From assembly GCF_003461955.1 (NCBI RefSeq), contig NZ_QTYB01000005.1, positions 170,148-234,147 on the forward strand: a stretch of DNA of 64,000 nucleotides, written 5' to 3'. The position numbers and the translations under genes were made by a program. The DNA comes from Ruminococcus sp. AM36-2AA (GTDB taxonomy: Bacteria; Bacillota; Clostridia; Lachnospirales; Lachnospiraceae). The notes beneath the pieces are model-generated. The model saw only the letters and a list, made by a program, of their open reading frames with translations. It did no database searches and was not told the DNA's origin. Positions 7,925 to 17,445 of the stretch are shown in pieces; the first letter of the stretch is position 1; each line of letters opens with the position of its first letter.

Positions 7925-9247
7925 ATGAAAAAGCGAGAATCTTTTAACAGCCGCTGGGGGTTCATTCTGGCCTGTATCGGGTCTGCGGTTGGAATGGGAA
8001 ATATCTGGATGTTTCCTACCAGAGTTTCCCTGTATGGAGGGGGATCGTTTCTGATCCCGTATTTTATTTTTGTGGCACTGATCGGATTTACAGGGGTGAT
8101 CGGTGAGATGAGTTTCGGGCGTGGAACACGTTCCGGCCCCATTGATGCTTTTGGTCTTGCCTGCGAAACAAAAGGCAGGAGGAAACTGGGCGAAACCCTT
8201 GGATGGATCCCTGTTGCCGGTGCACTTGCCATGGCTATCGGCTATACCGTTGTCATGGGCTGGATCTTCCGATATATGATCGGAACTTTTACAGGATCCA
8301 CCCTGGCTCCTGCAGATATTGAGTCCTTTGGTTCCAAATTCGGCGGCATGGCATCTGCCTGGGGAAACAATCTCTGGCAGCTGGCTGCTCTTGTGATCTG
8401 TATGTTTATCCTGATGTATGGTGTTGGAAGTGGTATCGAAAAGGCAAACAAGATCATGATGCCGATCTTTTTCGTACTGTTTGTGATCCTTGGCATCTAT
8501 GTTGCTTTTCAGCCTGGCTCTGCTGCCGGATACCGTTACATCTTCCGTGTGGAACCAGAAGTTCTGGCGAAACCATCCACCTGGATCTTTGCACTTGGGC
8601 AGGCATTTTTCTCCCTGTCCGTTGCAGGTAACGGAACACTGATCTACGGGTCCTACCTTCCGGACAGTGAAGATATCCCGGCTTCTGCAGCCAGAGTTGC
8701 ACTTTTTGATACGCTGGCTGCCATGCTGGCTGCACTCGTGATCATTCCTGCAATGGCAACTACCGGTGCACAGCTTGATCAGGGTGGGCCTGGACTTCTG
8801 TTCATCTATCTGCCTCACCTGATCAAAACCATGCCAGGAGGCCGGATCATTGCCATTATCTTCTTTGTGGCGGTATTCCTTGCAGGCATGACTTCTCTTA
8901 TGAACCTTTATGAGGCACCAATCGCCACAGTCCAGGAAAAAACAGGCCTTGGCCGTATCCCTTCCTGTATGGTGATCGCAGCTATCGGAGTCGTAGTTTC
9001 TCTTCTGATCCAGGGCATCGTCTCTGACTGGATGGATGTACTTTCTATCTATATCTGCCCTCTTGGCGCAGGACTTGCAGGGATCATGTTCTTCTGGGTA
9101 TTTGGCCGGAACTATGTAGAGAGCCAGATCAACAAGGGCCGTGAAAAACCATTCACAAAATATTTTTATCCGGTGTGTAAATATCTTTATATTCCGGTAT
9201 GCTTTCTAGTGCTGATCCTTGGTATCGTGCTTGGCGGTATCGGATGA
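7925..9247 (+). CDS. Sodium-dependent transporter, NSS (SNF) family
   Basis: A membrane protein of 440 residues with about 11-12 helices. The helix-1 signature GSAVGMGNIWMFP (residues 23-35) is the NSS sodium and substrate site, with conserved Gly and Trp. Bacterial members often carry 11 helices, like MhsT and Tyt1, and import amino acids; the substrate here cannot be told. I start at ATG 7925 because the conserved family start is MKKRESFNSRWGF. The GGAGAGAGG site is about 12 bases away, slightly far; an in-frame ATG at 7901 is the alternative. A decayed copy of this 5' end lies at 1125-1216. It ends at a strong terminator. Confidence 0.88.
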   Translation: MKKRESFNSRWGFILACIGSAVGMGNIWMFPTRVSLYGGGSFLIPYFIFVALIGFTGVIGEMSFGRGTRSGPIDAFGLACETKGRRKLGETLGWIPVAGALAMAIGYTVVMGWIFRYMIGTFTGSTLAPADIESFGSKFGGMASAWGNNLWQLAALVICMFILMYGVGSGIEKANKIMMPIFFVLFVILGIYVAFQPGSAAGYRYIFRVEPEVLAKPSTWIFALGQAFFSLSVAGNGTLIYGSYLPDSEDIPASAARVALFDTLAAMLAALVIIPAMATTGAQLDQGGPGLLFIYLPHLIKTMPGGRIIAIIFFVAVFLAGMTSLMNLYEAPIATVQEKTGLGRIPSCMVIAAIGVVVSLLIQGIVSDWMDVLSIYICPLGAGLAGIMFFWVFGRNYVESQINKGREKPFTKYFYPVCKYLYIPVCFLVLILGIVLGGIG

Positions 9248-9278
9248 TAAAACGCTGAAATTTACAGAATGGACTACA

Positions 9279-9327
9279 TAAAAGAATCCCGCGGAAACGG
9301 TTTTAAACGTTTCCACGGGATTCTTTT
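9279..9327. terminator. Bidirectional terminator
   Basis: A stem of AAAAGAATCCCG with inner GGAAACG pairs with CGTTTCC and CGGGATTCTTTT around a short loop. A-run and T-run flank it on either strand. It serves both the symporter gene and the convergent lipoprotein gene. Confidence 0.85.
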
Positions 9328-9359
9328 CATTTATATTTTTGCAAAAGGGATGTTCTTTT

Positions 9360-11537
9360 TTAGAGGGTGTCCGGTTTCTCCACTTCATAATCAGACCAAG
9401 ATGCAACCGCATCGCTGCCGGATGTATCTGCTGTATCTTCGTATTTATCTACAGTGATCGTATAATCGCTGTCGCCTTCTACATATACGGTTCCGTCTGT
9501 TCCTTTAACTGTGACGGTTTTTCCGGAGTCATCCACGATGGTTCCGGCATTGGAAAGTTTGGAGACGGTGCTGTCACCGGTTACTGTCCAGGTAGAATCG
9601 TCACTGACATATACGTTGCAGTAACCATCTCCGCCGTTGCCGGCAAAACTCTCATCGTCTATGATAGCTCCTGTCAGGTTGCTTCCGTCTGTCATATAGA
9701 AATCAAGCTGGCTGATGGTATCCCAGATCACGCTGCCTTCCATGTCCTGGCTGATCGCGGTAAAGTCACAGTCTGCTCCGTTGGCTCCGCTTTCCCCCCA
9801 TCCTCTTTCATTGTTATTTCCTGTACAGCGAAGAAAGTACTCATTGTCATTGTTGTATGTGATATCTACATCTTTCAGCGTAATGTCACTCTCTGTGTTG
9901 GTTGTGTAGAACACACCGCCGTTCTTGGAAGTAAGGGTTCCGCCGTCCATCTGGAAGGTACTGTTTCCTACTTCGGAATCACCGGACATACTCTGATAGA
10001 GGATCACGGTCCAGGTGCTGTCATTCTGACTTAAGTCACTCATATTTCCGGTAAGGTCGCAGTTAAAAAGATGCAGGGAGTTCAGTCCTTCGATGCACAC
10101 GGCTTCTGATCCGTTTGCTGTAAGTGTGGCATCTTTTACTGCAATATCTGCGGTGCAGTATACTGCCGGTGAACCTACACCATTGGATGTGTAAGTTCCG
10201 CCGTCTACGACCATGGTTCCGCCGCCGCGGTCGCTCCGGATAGCTGCTGCGGATTCTCCGTCTGTCTCCACATTCAGATCCCAGGCGTATAATTTACCGC
10301 CGCCGGCTGCATGGATTCCACCGGAAGTATCCTGTGTTGTCTTAATGGTAGTGTCTGCCGCGTAGACAGTTCCATCGCCGTAGGCAAAAAGTCCTGCTCC
10401 TCCGGCTGCGTCAGTGGTTACAGTTCCGCCTTTTACATAGGCATTTCCGTCTGTTGCAAGAAGCGCTGCTCCTACACCGTAAAAACTGGAGTTGTCACCG
10501 CCTGTACTGTCGGAGGAGTTTCTTGTGATATCTATATTATTAAAAGTAACATTTGCTCCTGAGGAAACAAGTGCCGCGTTCTCGTCTGTTCCTGTGGATT
10601 CCAGGGATGTATCCGATACTTCTGTATCAGAATCATACGTATTGGCTGTGTCATAGCTGTCTACTCCCTGGGACTGACCTCCCGGTGCTCCACCAGGACC
10701 TCCCTGACCGCCGCCCATATCTGTGCTCTGCACTTTGATGGTAAGGGCATTTTCGTCGTCGTCTGTGGTGATGGCTACGATGTCACCTTCCTGAATATCG
10801 GAGAGTTCGATGGTCTCACTCTGGGAATTATTACCGTCCGGAGCACCACCCTGGTCGCCGCCTGGGGCCTGATTGTTTCCGTTATCTCCGTCTGACTTCT
10901 CCGGGGCTTCTCCCTGGTTTCCTCCTGGGGCTCCGCCCGGACCTTCGGCGCTTTCTTTTGTGATCACGGTATCATCCGTCACTGTGACTGTCATCTCATC
11001 TCCGGTCAGATCCAGCATGGAAGGTGCCTCTCCCTGATCTCCGCCAGGGGCTCCACCATTTCCATCTGCATTGTCACCGTCCGGTTTCTCCGGGGCTTCT
11101 CCGTTATCTGTTGAATCCCCATCTTTGCTGTCCGTTTTATCGGACTCTGCATCTTTGCTGTCAGATTCTGTGCTCTCTGCATCGGATGTATCAGCAGAAG
11201 CATCTCCGCTTCCATTCTCATCCGGCTTCTCAGGTGCTCCACCGTTTCCGCCCATATCTTTCATTGTTCCAACTGCGATGGTGATCTTTCCGTCTTCCAC
11301 AGATTTCACTTCACCGTAGGTCACATCTTCCTCATCAGAATCTTCTTTATCCGCATCTGCGCTGCTGTCACTGTCGTCTGTGCTTTCTGCACTCTCTGCC
11401 GTTGTATCTTCTGTCCCTTTATTATCTGAACTTTCCGCTGTATTCGTTGTTGTCTCTGTTGTCGCTGCCCCGCATGCGGTAACAGATGCTGTTGCCATCA
11501 TAATTCCTAAGATTGCTGCAAGATATTTTTTCTTCAT
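9360..11537 (-). CDS. Large acidic lipoprotein with beta-helix domain, 725 aa
   Basis: The N-terminus is a lipoprotein signal ending VTA-Cys22, so the mature protein is tethered to the outer face of the membrane. Residues about 25-75 are Ser/Glu/Asp/Thr-rich. Residues about 95-310 are low complexity with repeated GGAPGG and (GE)APEKPD units interleaved with two short beta segments of DUF5666 type (GEVKSVEDGKITI). Residues about 320-690 hold many 20-25-residue turns with GG, VxxAT and TYTS patterns, like a right-handed parallel beta-helix. Similar proteins are annotated as carbohydrate-binding or adhesin-like; binding is not proven. GAGAGG precedes ATG 11537. It follows infA on the same strand but behind a terminator. 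Confidence 0.75.
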   Translation of the reverse strand: MKKKYLAAILGIMMATASVTACGAATTETTTNTAESSDNKGTEDTTAESAESTDDSDSSADADKEDSDEEDVTYGEVKSVEDGKITIAVGTMKDMGGNGGAPEKPDENGSGDASADTSDAESTESDSKDAESDKTDSKDGDSTDNGEAPEKPDGDNADGNGGAPGGDQGEAPSMLDLTGDEMTVTVTDDTVITKESAEGPGGAPGGNQGEAPEKSDGDNGNNQAPGGDQGGAPDGNNSQSETIELSDIQEGDIVAITTDDDENALTIKVQSTDMGGGQGGPGGAPGGQSQGVDSYDTANTYDSDTEVSDTSLESTGTDENAALVSSGANVTFNNIDITRNSSDSTGGDNSSFYGVGAALLATDGNAYVKGGTVTTDAAGGAGLFAYGDGTVYAADTTIKTTQDTSGGIHAAGGGKLYAWDLNVETDGESAAAIRSDRGGGTMVVDGGTYTSNGVGSPAVYCTADIAVKDATLTANGSEAVCIEGLNSLHLFNCDLTGNMSDLSQNDSTWTVILYQSMSGDSEVGNSTFQMDGGTLTSKNGGVFYTTNTESDITLKDVDITYNNDNEYFLRCTGNNNERGWGESGANGADCDFTAISQDMEGSVIWDTISQLDFYMTDGSNLTGAIIDDESFAGNGGDGYCNVYVSDDSTWTVTGDSTVSKLSNAGTIVDDSGKTVTVKGTDGTVYVEGDSDYTITVDKYEDTADTSGSDAVASWSDYEVEKPDTL

Positions 11538-11661
11538 ATGAACACCTCTCTTTTTCTTGTATGCTCATACTATATCAGCAAAATCTGTTCACTTTATGTT
11601 TAAAACATGAAAAAAGTGTGAGTGATAATATCCACTTTGAGATTTTTTTCCGAAAAAAAGC

Positions 11662-11698
11662 ACAAAAAAGACCCGGCAGTTTAAAACCACCAGGCCCT
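11662..11698 (-). terminator. Terminator right after infA
   Basis: Minus-strand arms GGGCCTGGTGG (11687-11697) and CTGCCGGGTC (11670-11679) form a G+C-rich imperfect stem, followed by TTTTTTG. It lies 13 bp past the infA stop and ends the ribosomal operon. Confidence 0.8.
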
Positions 11699-11710
11699 TT
11701 ACAGAATTTC

Positions 11711-11929
11711 TTATTTATCTCTCCAGATGATTCTTCCTTTGGAAAGATCATACGGAGAAAGTTCGATCGTTACTTTATCTCCCGGGAGAATACGGATGAA
11801 GTTCATACGGAGCTTACCGCTGATATGGGCAAGTACCACATGTTTGTTTTCCAGTTCTACTTTAAACATCGCGTTAGGCAGTTTCTCCAGAACAGTGCCT
11901 TCTACTTCGATCACATCTGCTTTTGACAT
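11711..11929 (-). CDS. infA: Translation initiation factor IF-1
   Basis: A cytoplasmic S1/OB-fold protein of 72 residues, the family's exact length, that binds the 30S A site during initiation. Hallmarks are [15 protein letters not shown] at the start, [12 protein letters not shown] in the middle and [13 protein letters not shown] at the end. It starts 34 bp after map and is the last gene of this operon. In most Firmicutes rpmJ, rpsM, rpsK, rpoA and rplQ follow; here a terminator follows instead. Confidence 0.97.
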   Translation of the reverse strand: MSKADVIEVEGTVLEKLPNAMFKVELENKHVVLAHISGKLRMNFIRILPGDKVTIELSPYDLSKGRIIWRDK

Positions 11930-11963
11930 TTTTTACCTCCTATGTCATGACAACAATTGCTGC

Positions 11964-12722
11964 TTACAGATTTGTAAGCGTCAGAATCTCTGGTTCCCCA
12001 TCTGTAATGAGGATCGTGTTTTCATAATGTGCGGAAAGTGAACCATCCATGGTTACTACTGTCCACTCATCGTCCAGCCATGCCACGTCCGCACGACCAA
12101 GGTTGATCATGGGCTCGACGGCCAGGGTCATTCCCGGAAGGAGCTTGATGCCCCTGCGCTTCTGCGGGAAGTTTGGAATCTGCGGATCCTCATGAAGATG
12201 AGTTCCGATTCCATGTCCTACAAGGTCACGTACAATACCGTAACGGTATTTCGCTGCGTGGGCTCCGATGGCTTTGGAAATATCATTTAAATGATTTCCG
12301 GCTTTTGCCATTTTCAGTCCTTCAAAAAAGCACTCTCTTGTAACTTTAATAAGCTGCTGTGCCTCTTTGGATACTTCACCTACCGCATAGGTACGTGCTG
12401 CGTCAGAATGGTAGCCCTTGTAAATCAGGCCGGCGTCGATCTTAACCAGATCCCCGTCCTGGATAATCTTCTCTTCGGATGGAATTCCATGCACAACCTC
12501 ATCATTCAGGCTGATACAAAAAGAAGCCGGAAAACCTCCGTAATTCAAAAAGTTCGGAATACAGCCCATAGACCGGATCATTTCTTCTCCAATCTTATCA
12601 ATCTCCTTGGTGCTGACGCCTGGTTTGATATAAGGGATCAAACCATCATGCACCTTCTCCAGAAGATGGCCGGATTCTCTCATAAGTTCTATTTCATGCT
12701 GTGTCTTAATTGTTACGGACAT
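11964..12722 (-). CDS. map: Methionine aminopeptidase, type I
   Basis: Removes the N-terminal Met from new proteins. The five metal ligands of the pita-bread fold are all present: Asp96, Asp107, His170 (GHGIG), Glu203 (VEPM) and Glu234 (HYEN). Its 252 residues match the type Ia length, and no zinc-finger extension is present. The gene sits 2 bp after adk, as in most Firmicutes, and is probably translated with it. Confidence 0.97.
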   Translation of the reverse strand: MSVTIKTQHEIELMRESGHLLEKVHDGLIPYIKPGVSTKEIDKIGEEMIRSMGCIPNFLNYGGFPASFCISLNDEVVHGIPSEEKIIQDGDLVKIDAGLIYKGYHSDAARTYAVGEVSKEAQQLIKVTRECFFEGLKMAKAGNHLNDISKAIGAHAAKYRYGIVRDLVGHGIGTHLHEDPQIPNFPQKRRGIKLLPGMTLAVEPMINLGRADVAWLDDEWTVVTMDGSLSAHYENTILITDGEPEILTLTNL

Positions 12723-12724
12723 TC

Positions 12725-13369
12725 TTATTCTCCTAAGATGTCAACGATCTCCTGGAATACCTCATTCAGATCCCTGGTTCCGTCTACCGTCTTCAAAACA
12801 CCCTGTCTGGTGTAATAGTCAATCAATGGCTGTGTCTGCTCATGATAAACATTCAGACGCTTCTGGACTGTTTCCGGCTTATCATCGTCACGGAGTACAA
12901 GCTTGTCACCACAGGTATCACAGACACCTTCTGTTTTCGGTGCTGCGAACTCAACATGATAAGTTGCACCGCATTTTACGCAGGCACGACGACCGCCCAT
13001 ACGTTTCACGATATTATCATCCGGTACATCCACATCGATTGCATAGTCAATTTTGCTTCCAAGTTTGTTCAGAGCCTCTGTCAGACATTCTGCCTGCGGA
13101 ATTGTTCTCGGAAAACCATCCAGAACATATCCTTCTCTTGCATCCTCCTGCTGGATTCTGTCAACAACAAGGTCACAGGTCAGTTCATCCGGAACAAGAA
13201 GTCCCTGATCCATGTAAGTTTTTGCTTTGTTTCCAAGCTCGGTACCGTTTTTGATGTTGGCACGGAAAATATCTCCTGTGGAGATGTGCGGAATCCCATA
13301 TTTCGCCGCAATTTTCTTGGCCTGAGTACCTTTGCCTGCCCCCGGTGCACCCAACATAATAATTCTCAT
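12725..13369 (-). CDS. adk: Adenylate kinase
   Basis: Converts ATP + AMP to 2 ADP in the cytoplasm. The P-loop GAPGAGKGTQ is at residues 7-16, the AMP-binding region includes DGFPRT (84-89), and the lid carries four zinc-binding cysteines (130, 133, 150, 153), the Gram-positive form. At 214 residues it is the long-lid type. It follows secY after a 98-bp spacer that contains a hairpin. Confidence 0.97.
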   Translation of the reverse strand: MRIIMLGAPGAGKGTQAKKIAAKYGIPHISTGDIFRANIKNGTELGNKAKTYMDQGLLVPDELTCDLVVDRIQQEDAREGYVLDGFPRTIPQAECLTEALNKLGSKIDYAIDVDVPDDNIVKRMGGRRACVKCGATYHVEFAAPKTEGVCDTCGDKLVLRDDDKPETVQKRLNVYHEQTQPLIDYYTRQGVLKTVDGTRDLNEVFQEIVDILGE

Positions 13370-13428
13370 AGCATACCCTCCATTTTCCTGTTTGCTGCCT
13401 GATTTTCAGACAGTCCTGTTTACAAATC

Positions 13429-13458
13429 AAGGCTGCGACACTTTCGCACCGCAACCTT
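13429..13458 (-). promoter_or_regulatory. Hairpin in the secY-adk spacer
   Basis: AAGGCTGCG (13429-13437) pairs with CGCAACCTT (13450-13458); in the minus-strand RNA the single mismatch becomes a U-G wobble, so all nine positions pair. No uridine run follows. It may be an RNA processing site or a partial stop to transcription. Confidence 0.5.
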
Positions 13459-13467
13459 CATTTTCAA

Positions 13468-14781
13468 TTAGTTCAGGAAGCCTTTGTAATTACGTACAAG
13501 CAGCTGAGATTCCATCTGCTTAACGGTCTCCAGGATAACACCTACGATGATGATGATAGATGTTCCTCCGAAGGAAACGTTCGCGCCAAATACACCGTTA
13601 AAGAAGAACGGAATAACGGCCACGATAACAAGACCTACTGCACCTATAAATATAATATAATTCAGGATTTTAGTCAAATAATCTGAAGTCGGTTTTCCCG
13701 GACGGATGCCTGGGATAAAACCGCCCTGCTTTTTGATATTATCGGCTACTTCCAACGGATTAAAGGTAATGGATGTATAGAAGTATGCGAAGAATACGCA
13801 AAGTACTACATACACGATCAGACCCCAGCTATACTGGATCTGACTTGGATTACACCAGTTATTAGAGGAAAGTCCTCTTAAGATCTCACTTCCAATGCCT
13901 GTTCCGTTTCCTTTGCCAGCAAACTGTGCAATGATTGACGGGAATGACATAATGGAAGAAGCAAAAATAACCGGGATAACACCGGCAGTATTTACCTTGA
14001 GCGGGATGTTTGTGGACTGACCGCCCATCATCTTACGTCCAACCATCTTTCTGGAATACTGAACCGGAATTCTTCTCTCTGCTCCGTTGAGGATAAGTAC
14101 GAGCACTACAACAAACAGGATGATCACAGCAATAATGCAGGCTGCGAGCATGCCTTTTGCAATTGTTTTGCCCTTGACGAAGTTCTCATAAAGAAGGGAT
14201 ACATCGCTCGGGATCCTGGACACGATATTGATTGTCAGGACGATGGAAATACCATTTCCAACACCCTTCTCTGTAATACGCTCGCCCAGCCACATAAGCA
14301 TTGCGGAACCCGCTGTTAAACTTGCAACAACTACGATTCCTTTAAGGAAGTTCATGTTCGGGATCATACCCTGACGTCCGAATCCGATTGCCATGGCAAC
14401 AGACTCAAACAGAGCAAGACCAACGGTTACATAACGTGTGATTGCTGTAAGCTTTTTTCTGCCTTCTTCTCCGTCACGCTGCATTTCTTCCAGTGCCGGA
14501 ATGGCAATGGTAAGAAGCTGAATGATAATGGAAGAAGTAATGTAAGGTGTGATGTTCAATGCAAAAATTGACATCTGAGTAAAGGAACCGCCGGTGAACG
14601 CATCAAAGAAATTGAATGCGTCACCGGTATTAGATTCAAACCACTGCTTGAAGAAGTCACTGTCGACTCCCGGTACAGGAAGCTGGGATCCAATTCTGAT
14701 CACGAATATCATCCAGATCAGATAGAGAAGTTTCCTTCTCATTTCCTTTACTTTGAAAACACTCTTAAGAGTCTCAAACAT
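13468..14781 (-). CDS. secY: Preprotein translocase subunit SecY
   Basis: The channel subunit of the Sec translocon, 437 residues with ten membrane helices. Seen: the plug and first-helix region VIRIGSQLPVPGVD, the GERITEKGVGNGIS loop, the cytosolic loop GAERRIPVQYSRKMVG that contacts SecA and ribosomes, and the late QGGFIPGIRPGKPT motif. Its start codon overlaps the rplO stop by one base (TAATG), so the two are translationally coupled. Confidence 0.97.
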   Translation of the reverse strand: MFETLKSVFKVKEMRRKLLYLIWMIFVIRIGSQLPVPGVDSDFFKQWFESNTGDAFNFFDAFTGGSFTQMSIFALNITPYITSSIIIQLLTIAIPALEEMQRDGEEGRKKLTAITRYVTVGLALFESVAMAIGFGRQGMIPNMNFLKGIVVVASLTAGSAMLMWLGERITEKGVGNGISIVLTINIVSRIPSDVSLLYENFVKGKTIAKGMLAACIIAVIILFVVVLVLILNGAERRIPVQYSRKMVGRKMMGGQSTNIPLKVNTAGVIPVIFASSIMSFPSIIAQFAGKGNGTGIGSEILRGLSSNNWCNPSQIQYSWGLIVYVVLCVFFAYFYTSITFNPLEVADNIKKQGGFIPGIRPGKPTSDYLTKILNYIIFIGAVGLVIVAVIPFFFNGVFGANVSFGGTSIIIIVGVILETVKQMESQLLVRNYKGFLN

Positions 14782-15221
14782 TAGATCACCTCTACTGTAC
14801 CACCAGCAGCTTCAATTTTTGTTTTTGCAGTCTCGCTGACAGCGTTTACTTTAACATTGAGTTTTTTTGTAAGCTCGCCGTTTCCAAGGATCTTAACACC
14901 ATCACCGATCTTGGAGATTGCACCGCTTGCAAGTAAGCTGTCAACTGTAACCTCTGCGCCATCCTCAAAACGATTGAGAACGTCTACATTGATTGCGATA
15001 ATTTCTTTGGAGTTTCTGTTAGTGAAACCTCTCTTAGGAAGACGTCTGTATAAAGGCATCTGACCTCCCTCGAATCCCGGTTTCTTGTGTCCGGAACGAG
15101 CAAGCTGTCCTTTATGTCCTTTACCAGCAGTTTTGCCGTTTCCTGAACCATGTCCACGGCCTCTTCTGAAGTTATCGCTATGCTTGGAACCCTCTGCGGG
15201 TCTTAAGTTTGATAATTCCAT
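14781..15221 (-). CDS. rplO: 50S ribosomal protein L15
   Basis: A 146-residue 23S rRNA-binding protein of the large subunit. It has the Gly/Arg/Lys-rich N-terminal tail ([19 protein letters not shown]), the [15 protein letters not shown] motif and a C-terminal globular domain with EAAGGTVEV. Its stop codon overlaps the secY start. Confidence 0.97.
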   Translation of the reverse strand: MELSNLRPAEGSKHSDNFRRGRGHGSGNGKTAGKGHKGQLARSGHKKPGFEGGQMPLYRRLPKRGFTNRNSKEIIAINVDVLNRFEDGAEVTVDSLLASGAISKIGDGVKILGNGELTKKLNVKVNAVSETAKTKIEAAGGTVEVI

Positions 15222-15233
15222 TCTGGCACCTCC

Positions 15234-15413
15234 TTAATCTTCTACTTTTACCAGGTGCTGCACCTGCTGAATCATTCCTCTGGTTGCAGCGTTGTCTGGC
15301 ATCTCAACTGTTTTATGCATCTTTGTAAGACCCATAGCTTTTACAGTTTTTTTGTGCTTCGGTACTGCACCGATTGGAGATTTTACCAGTGTAACCTTGA
15401 TTGTATCTGCCAT
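15234..15413 (-). CDS. rpmD: 50S ribosomal protein L30
   Basis: A 59-residue bacterial-type short L30 with the expected core: KVTLVKSPIG, KHKKTVKAMGL and the C-terminal valine-rich helix. I start at ATG 15413, eight bases after GGAGG. An ATG six bases earlier is too close to that site, and the frame start at 15443 would run into rpsE. Confidence 0.95.
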   Translation of the reverse strand: MADTIKVTLVKSPIGAVPKHKKTVKAMGLTKMHKTVEMPDNAATRGMIQQVQHLVKVED

Positions 15414-15426
15414 TTCCATTTCCTCC

Positions 15427-15936
15427 TTAACCCAGAATCTCATCTACAGATTTTCCGCGGAGCTTTGCAACCTCTTCCGGAGTCTTTAACTGGCTCAGGC
15501 CTGCGATTGTTGCCAGAACTACGTTCTGTTTATTTCTGGAACCCATACATTTTGTACGGATGTTTTTGATACCAGCAAGCTCGATTACGGCACGTGCCGG
15601 GCCACCGGCGATAACTCCAGTACCTTCCGGAGCTCTCTTCAGAAGCATCTCAGCGCTTCCGAATTTTCCGATGAAGTCATGTGTAATGGAATTGTTCTCG
15701 TCTCTTGCAACAGTAACAAGTTTCTTCATAGCGTCCTCTTTACCTTTGCGGATCGCCTCCGGAATTTCTGCTGCTTTTCCTAAACCTGCACCAACGTGTC
15801 CATTGCCGTCACCTACAACAACTAAAGCTGTGAAACGGAAGTTACGACCACCTTTAACAACCTTGGTAACACGCTTGATTGATACTACTTTATCTTCTAA
15901 CTCTAACTGACTAGCATCAATAAGATTACGTTTCAT
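15427..15936 (-). CDS. rpsE: 30S ribosomal protein S5
   Basis: A 169-residue small-subunit protein that helps decoding accuracy. The N-terminal double-stranded-RNA-binding domain has [20 protein letters not shown] and [12 protein letters not shown]. The C-terminal domain has [20 protein letters not shown]. The RNA-contact loop is intact. It precedes rpmD by 13 bp. Confidence 0.97.
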   Translation of the reverse strand: MKRNLIDASQLELEDKVVSIKRVTKVVKGGRNFRFTALVVVGDGNGHVGAGLGKAAEIPEAIRKGKEDAMKKLVTVARDENNSITHDFIGKFGSAEMLLKRAPEGTGVIAGGPARAVIELAGIKNIRTKCMGSRNKQNVVLATIAGLSQLKTPEEVAKLRGKSVDEILG

Positions 15937-15953
15937 GTGTTCTTTTCCTCCTC

Positions 15954-16322
15954 TTAGAATTTCAGTCCAGCTTCTCTTGCTGCATCTGCCAGTGCTTTAA
16001 CTTTTCCGTGGTAGATATATCCACCTCTGTCGAAAACAACGTTCTCGATACCAGCCTCGATGGCTTTTTTACCGATTACTGTTCCGACTTTTGCTGCAGC
16101 CTGTACATCGTCAGTGTTCTCAAGCTCTGCTTTTACGTCCTTCTGGAGAGTAGAAGCGGATACTAAAGTCTTACCAACTGTGTCATCAATAATCTGTGCA
16201 TAGATGTGCTTGTTGGAACGAAATACTGCCAGACGAGGAGTAGTTGCAGTTCCGTTTAAATGATGACGTAATCTTCTATGCTTCTTTTCGCGAATTTCGC
16301 TTCTGGATGCTTTGTTAATCAT
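15954..16322 (-). CDS. rplR: 50S ribosomal protein L18
   Basis: A 122-residue protein that binds 5S rRNA with L5. It has the basic N-terminus ([15 protein letters not shown]), the [19 protein letters not shown] strand and the C-terminal [23 protein letters not shown] signature. Spacing to both neighbours is under 20 bp. Confidence 0.97.
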   Translation of the reverse strand: MINKASRSEIREKKHRRLRHHLNGTATTPRLAVFRSNKHIYAQIIDDTVGKTLVSASTLQKDVKAELENTDDVQAAAKVGTVIGKKAIEAGIENVVFDRGGYIYHGKVKALADAAREAGLKF

Positions 16323-16339
16323 ATTCTCACTCTCCTTAA

Positions 16340-16879
16340 TTATTTCTTACCGGTCTTACCGACTTTACGTCTGATAACTTCGTCAACGTACTTGATTCCC
16401 TTGCCCTTGTATGGCTCAGGTCTTCTCTTGTCTCTGATCTCAGCTGCGTACTGGCCAACTTTTTCTTTGCTGATACCAGATACGATGATCTTGTTTCCAT
16501 CAACTGTGGACTCAAGACCTTCTGGATCTTCCATTTCTACCGGGTGAGAATATCCAAGGCTAAGTACGAGCTTCTTGCCCTGCTTAGCTGCTTTATAACC
16601 AACACCGTTAACCTCAAGCTCTTTTTTGTAGCCTTCGCTTACACCAACAACCATGTTGTGGATAAGGCTTCTTGTTAATCCGTGAAGGGATTTGATTCTC
16701 TTTAAGTCGTTCGGTCTTGTTACTACTACATGACCGTCTTCAACTTTGATCTCTAACTCTGTCGGGAGTGCTCTCTCAAGTGTTCCCTTAGGTCCTTTTA
16801 CTGTTACAACGTTTCCATCAGCGACTGTAACCTCAACGCCAGCTGGAATTGCAACCGGAAGTCTTCCGATTCGTGACAT
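16340..16879 (-). CDS. rplF: 50S ribosomal protein L6
   Basis: A 179-residue protein near the factor-binding site of the large subunit. It starts [15 protein letters not shown] and ends with the family signature [16 protein letters not shown] around residues 152-167. Both tandem L6 domains are present. It follows rpsH after an 87-bp spacer with a hairpin. Confidence 0.97.
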   Translation of the reverse strand: MSRIGRLPVAIPAGVEVTVADGNVVTVKGPKGTLERALPTELEIKVEDGHVVVTRPNDLKRIKSLHGLTRSLIHNMVVGVSEGYKKELEVNGVGYKAAKQGKKLVLSLGYSHPVEMEDPEGLESTVDGNKIIVSGISKEKVGQYAAEIRDKRRPEPYKGKGIKYVDEVIRRKVGKTGKK

Positions 16880-16907
16880 AAATTTGTCCTCCTTACTTAG
16901 ATTGTCG

Positions 16908-16927
16908 GAGAGGGCCCATGCCCTCTC
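16908..16927 (-). promoter_or_regulatory. Hairpin in the rpsH-rplF spacer
   Basis: A perfect 8-bp stem, GAGAGGGC (16908-16915) with GCCCTCTC (16920-16927), around a 4-base loop. No uridine run follows on the minus strand. It sits about 28 bases before the rplF start. Confidence 0.65.
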
Positions 16928-16966
16928 TGTTTTCAGTTTAAAAGCTATATGACTGCCCTGTATGGA

Positions 16967-17368
16967 CTACCATACAAATGCAAGTACCTCGCCACCAACC
17001 TGAAGCTTACGAGCCTCTTTGTCAGTGATAACGCCTTTGTTTGTGGAAAGGATTGCGATACCAAGTCCACCAAGAACCTTCGGAAGCTCATCCTTGCCTG
17101 CGTATACACGAAGACCTGGTTTGGAGATTCTCTTAAGTCCTGTGATGATCTTCTGATTTTTGTCCTCACCGTATTTCAGTGTGATGTGAAGAGTTTTAAC
17201 AACTCCATCCTCAACCAGATCATATTTTGCGATGTATCCCTCATCTACAAGGATGTTTGCGATAGCAATTTTCATCTTAGATGCCGGTACGTCTACAGTG
17301 TCATGTTTTGCAGTGTTTGCGTTACGGATTCTTGTAAGCATATCTGCGATCGGATCGCTCATTGTCAT
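16967..17368 (-). CDS. rpsH: 30S ribosomal protein S8
   Basis: A 133-residue primary binder of the 16S central domain. It begins with the conserved [13 protein letters not shown] and ends with [16 protein letters not shown]; the [12 protein letters not shown] motif that contacts rRNA is present. In enteric bacteria S8 represses the spc operon; no matching leader was identified here. Confidence 0.97.
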   Translation of the reverse strand: MTMSDPIADMLTRIRNANTAKHDTVDVPASKMKIAIANILVDEGYIAKYDLVEDGVVKTLHITLKYGEDKNQKIITGLKRISKPGLRVYAGKDELPKVLGGLGIAILSTNKGVITDKEARKLQVGGEVLAFVW

Positions 17369-17445
17369 GTAAGTTTCCTCCTCTTTCTTCAGACTTTACA
17401 TGTCGTGTGAATTAATATATATCTAATCAAAAAGTTGCTTGCAGC

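Noticed and set aside
7883..8818. A 311-codon minus-strand frame opposite the symporter gene
   Set aside because: Low-complexity Ser/His/Lys-rich translation, antisense to a clear transporter; no start signal.
11540..11710. Search for rpmJ (L36) after infA
   Set aside because: No 37-codon Cys/His frame is present; the interval holds only a terminator and the lipoprotein gene's upstream region.
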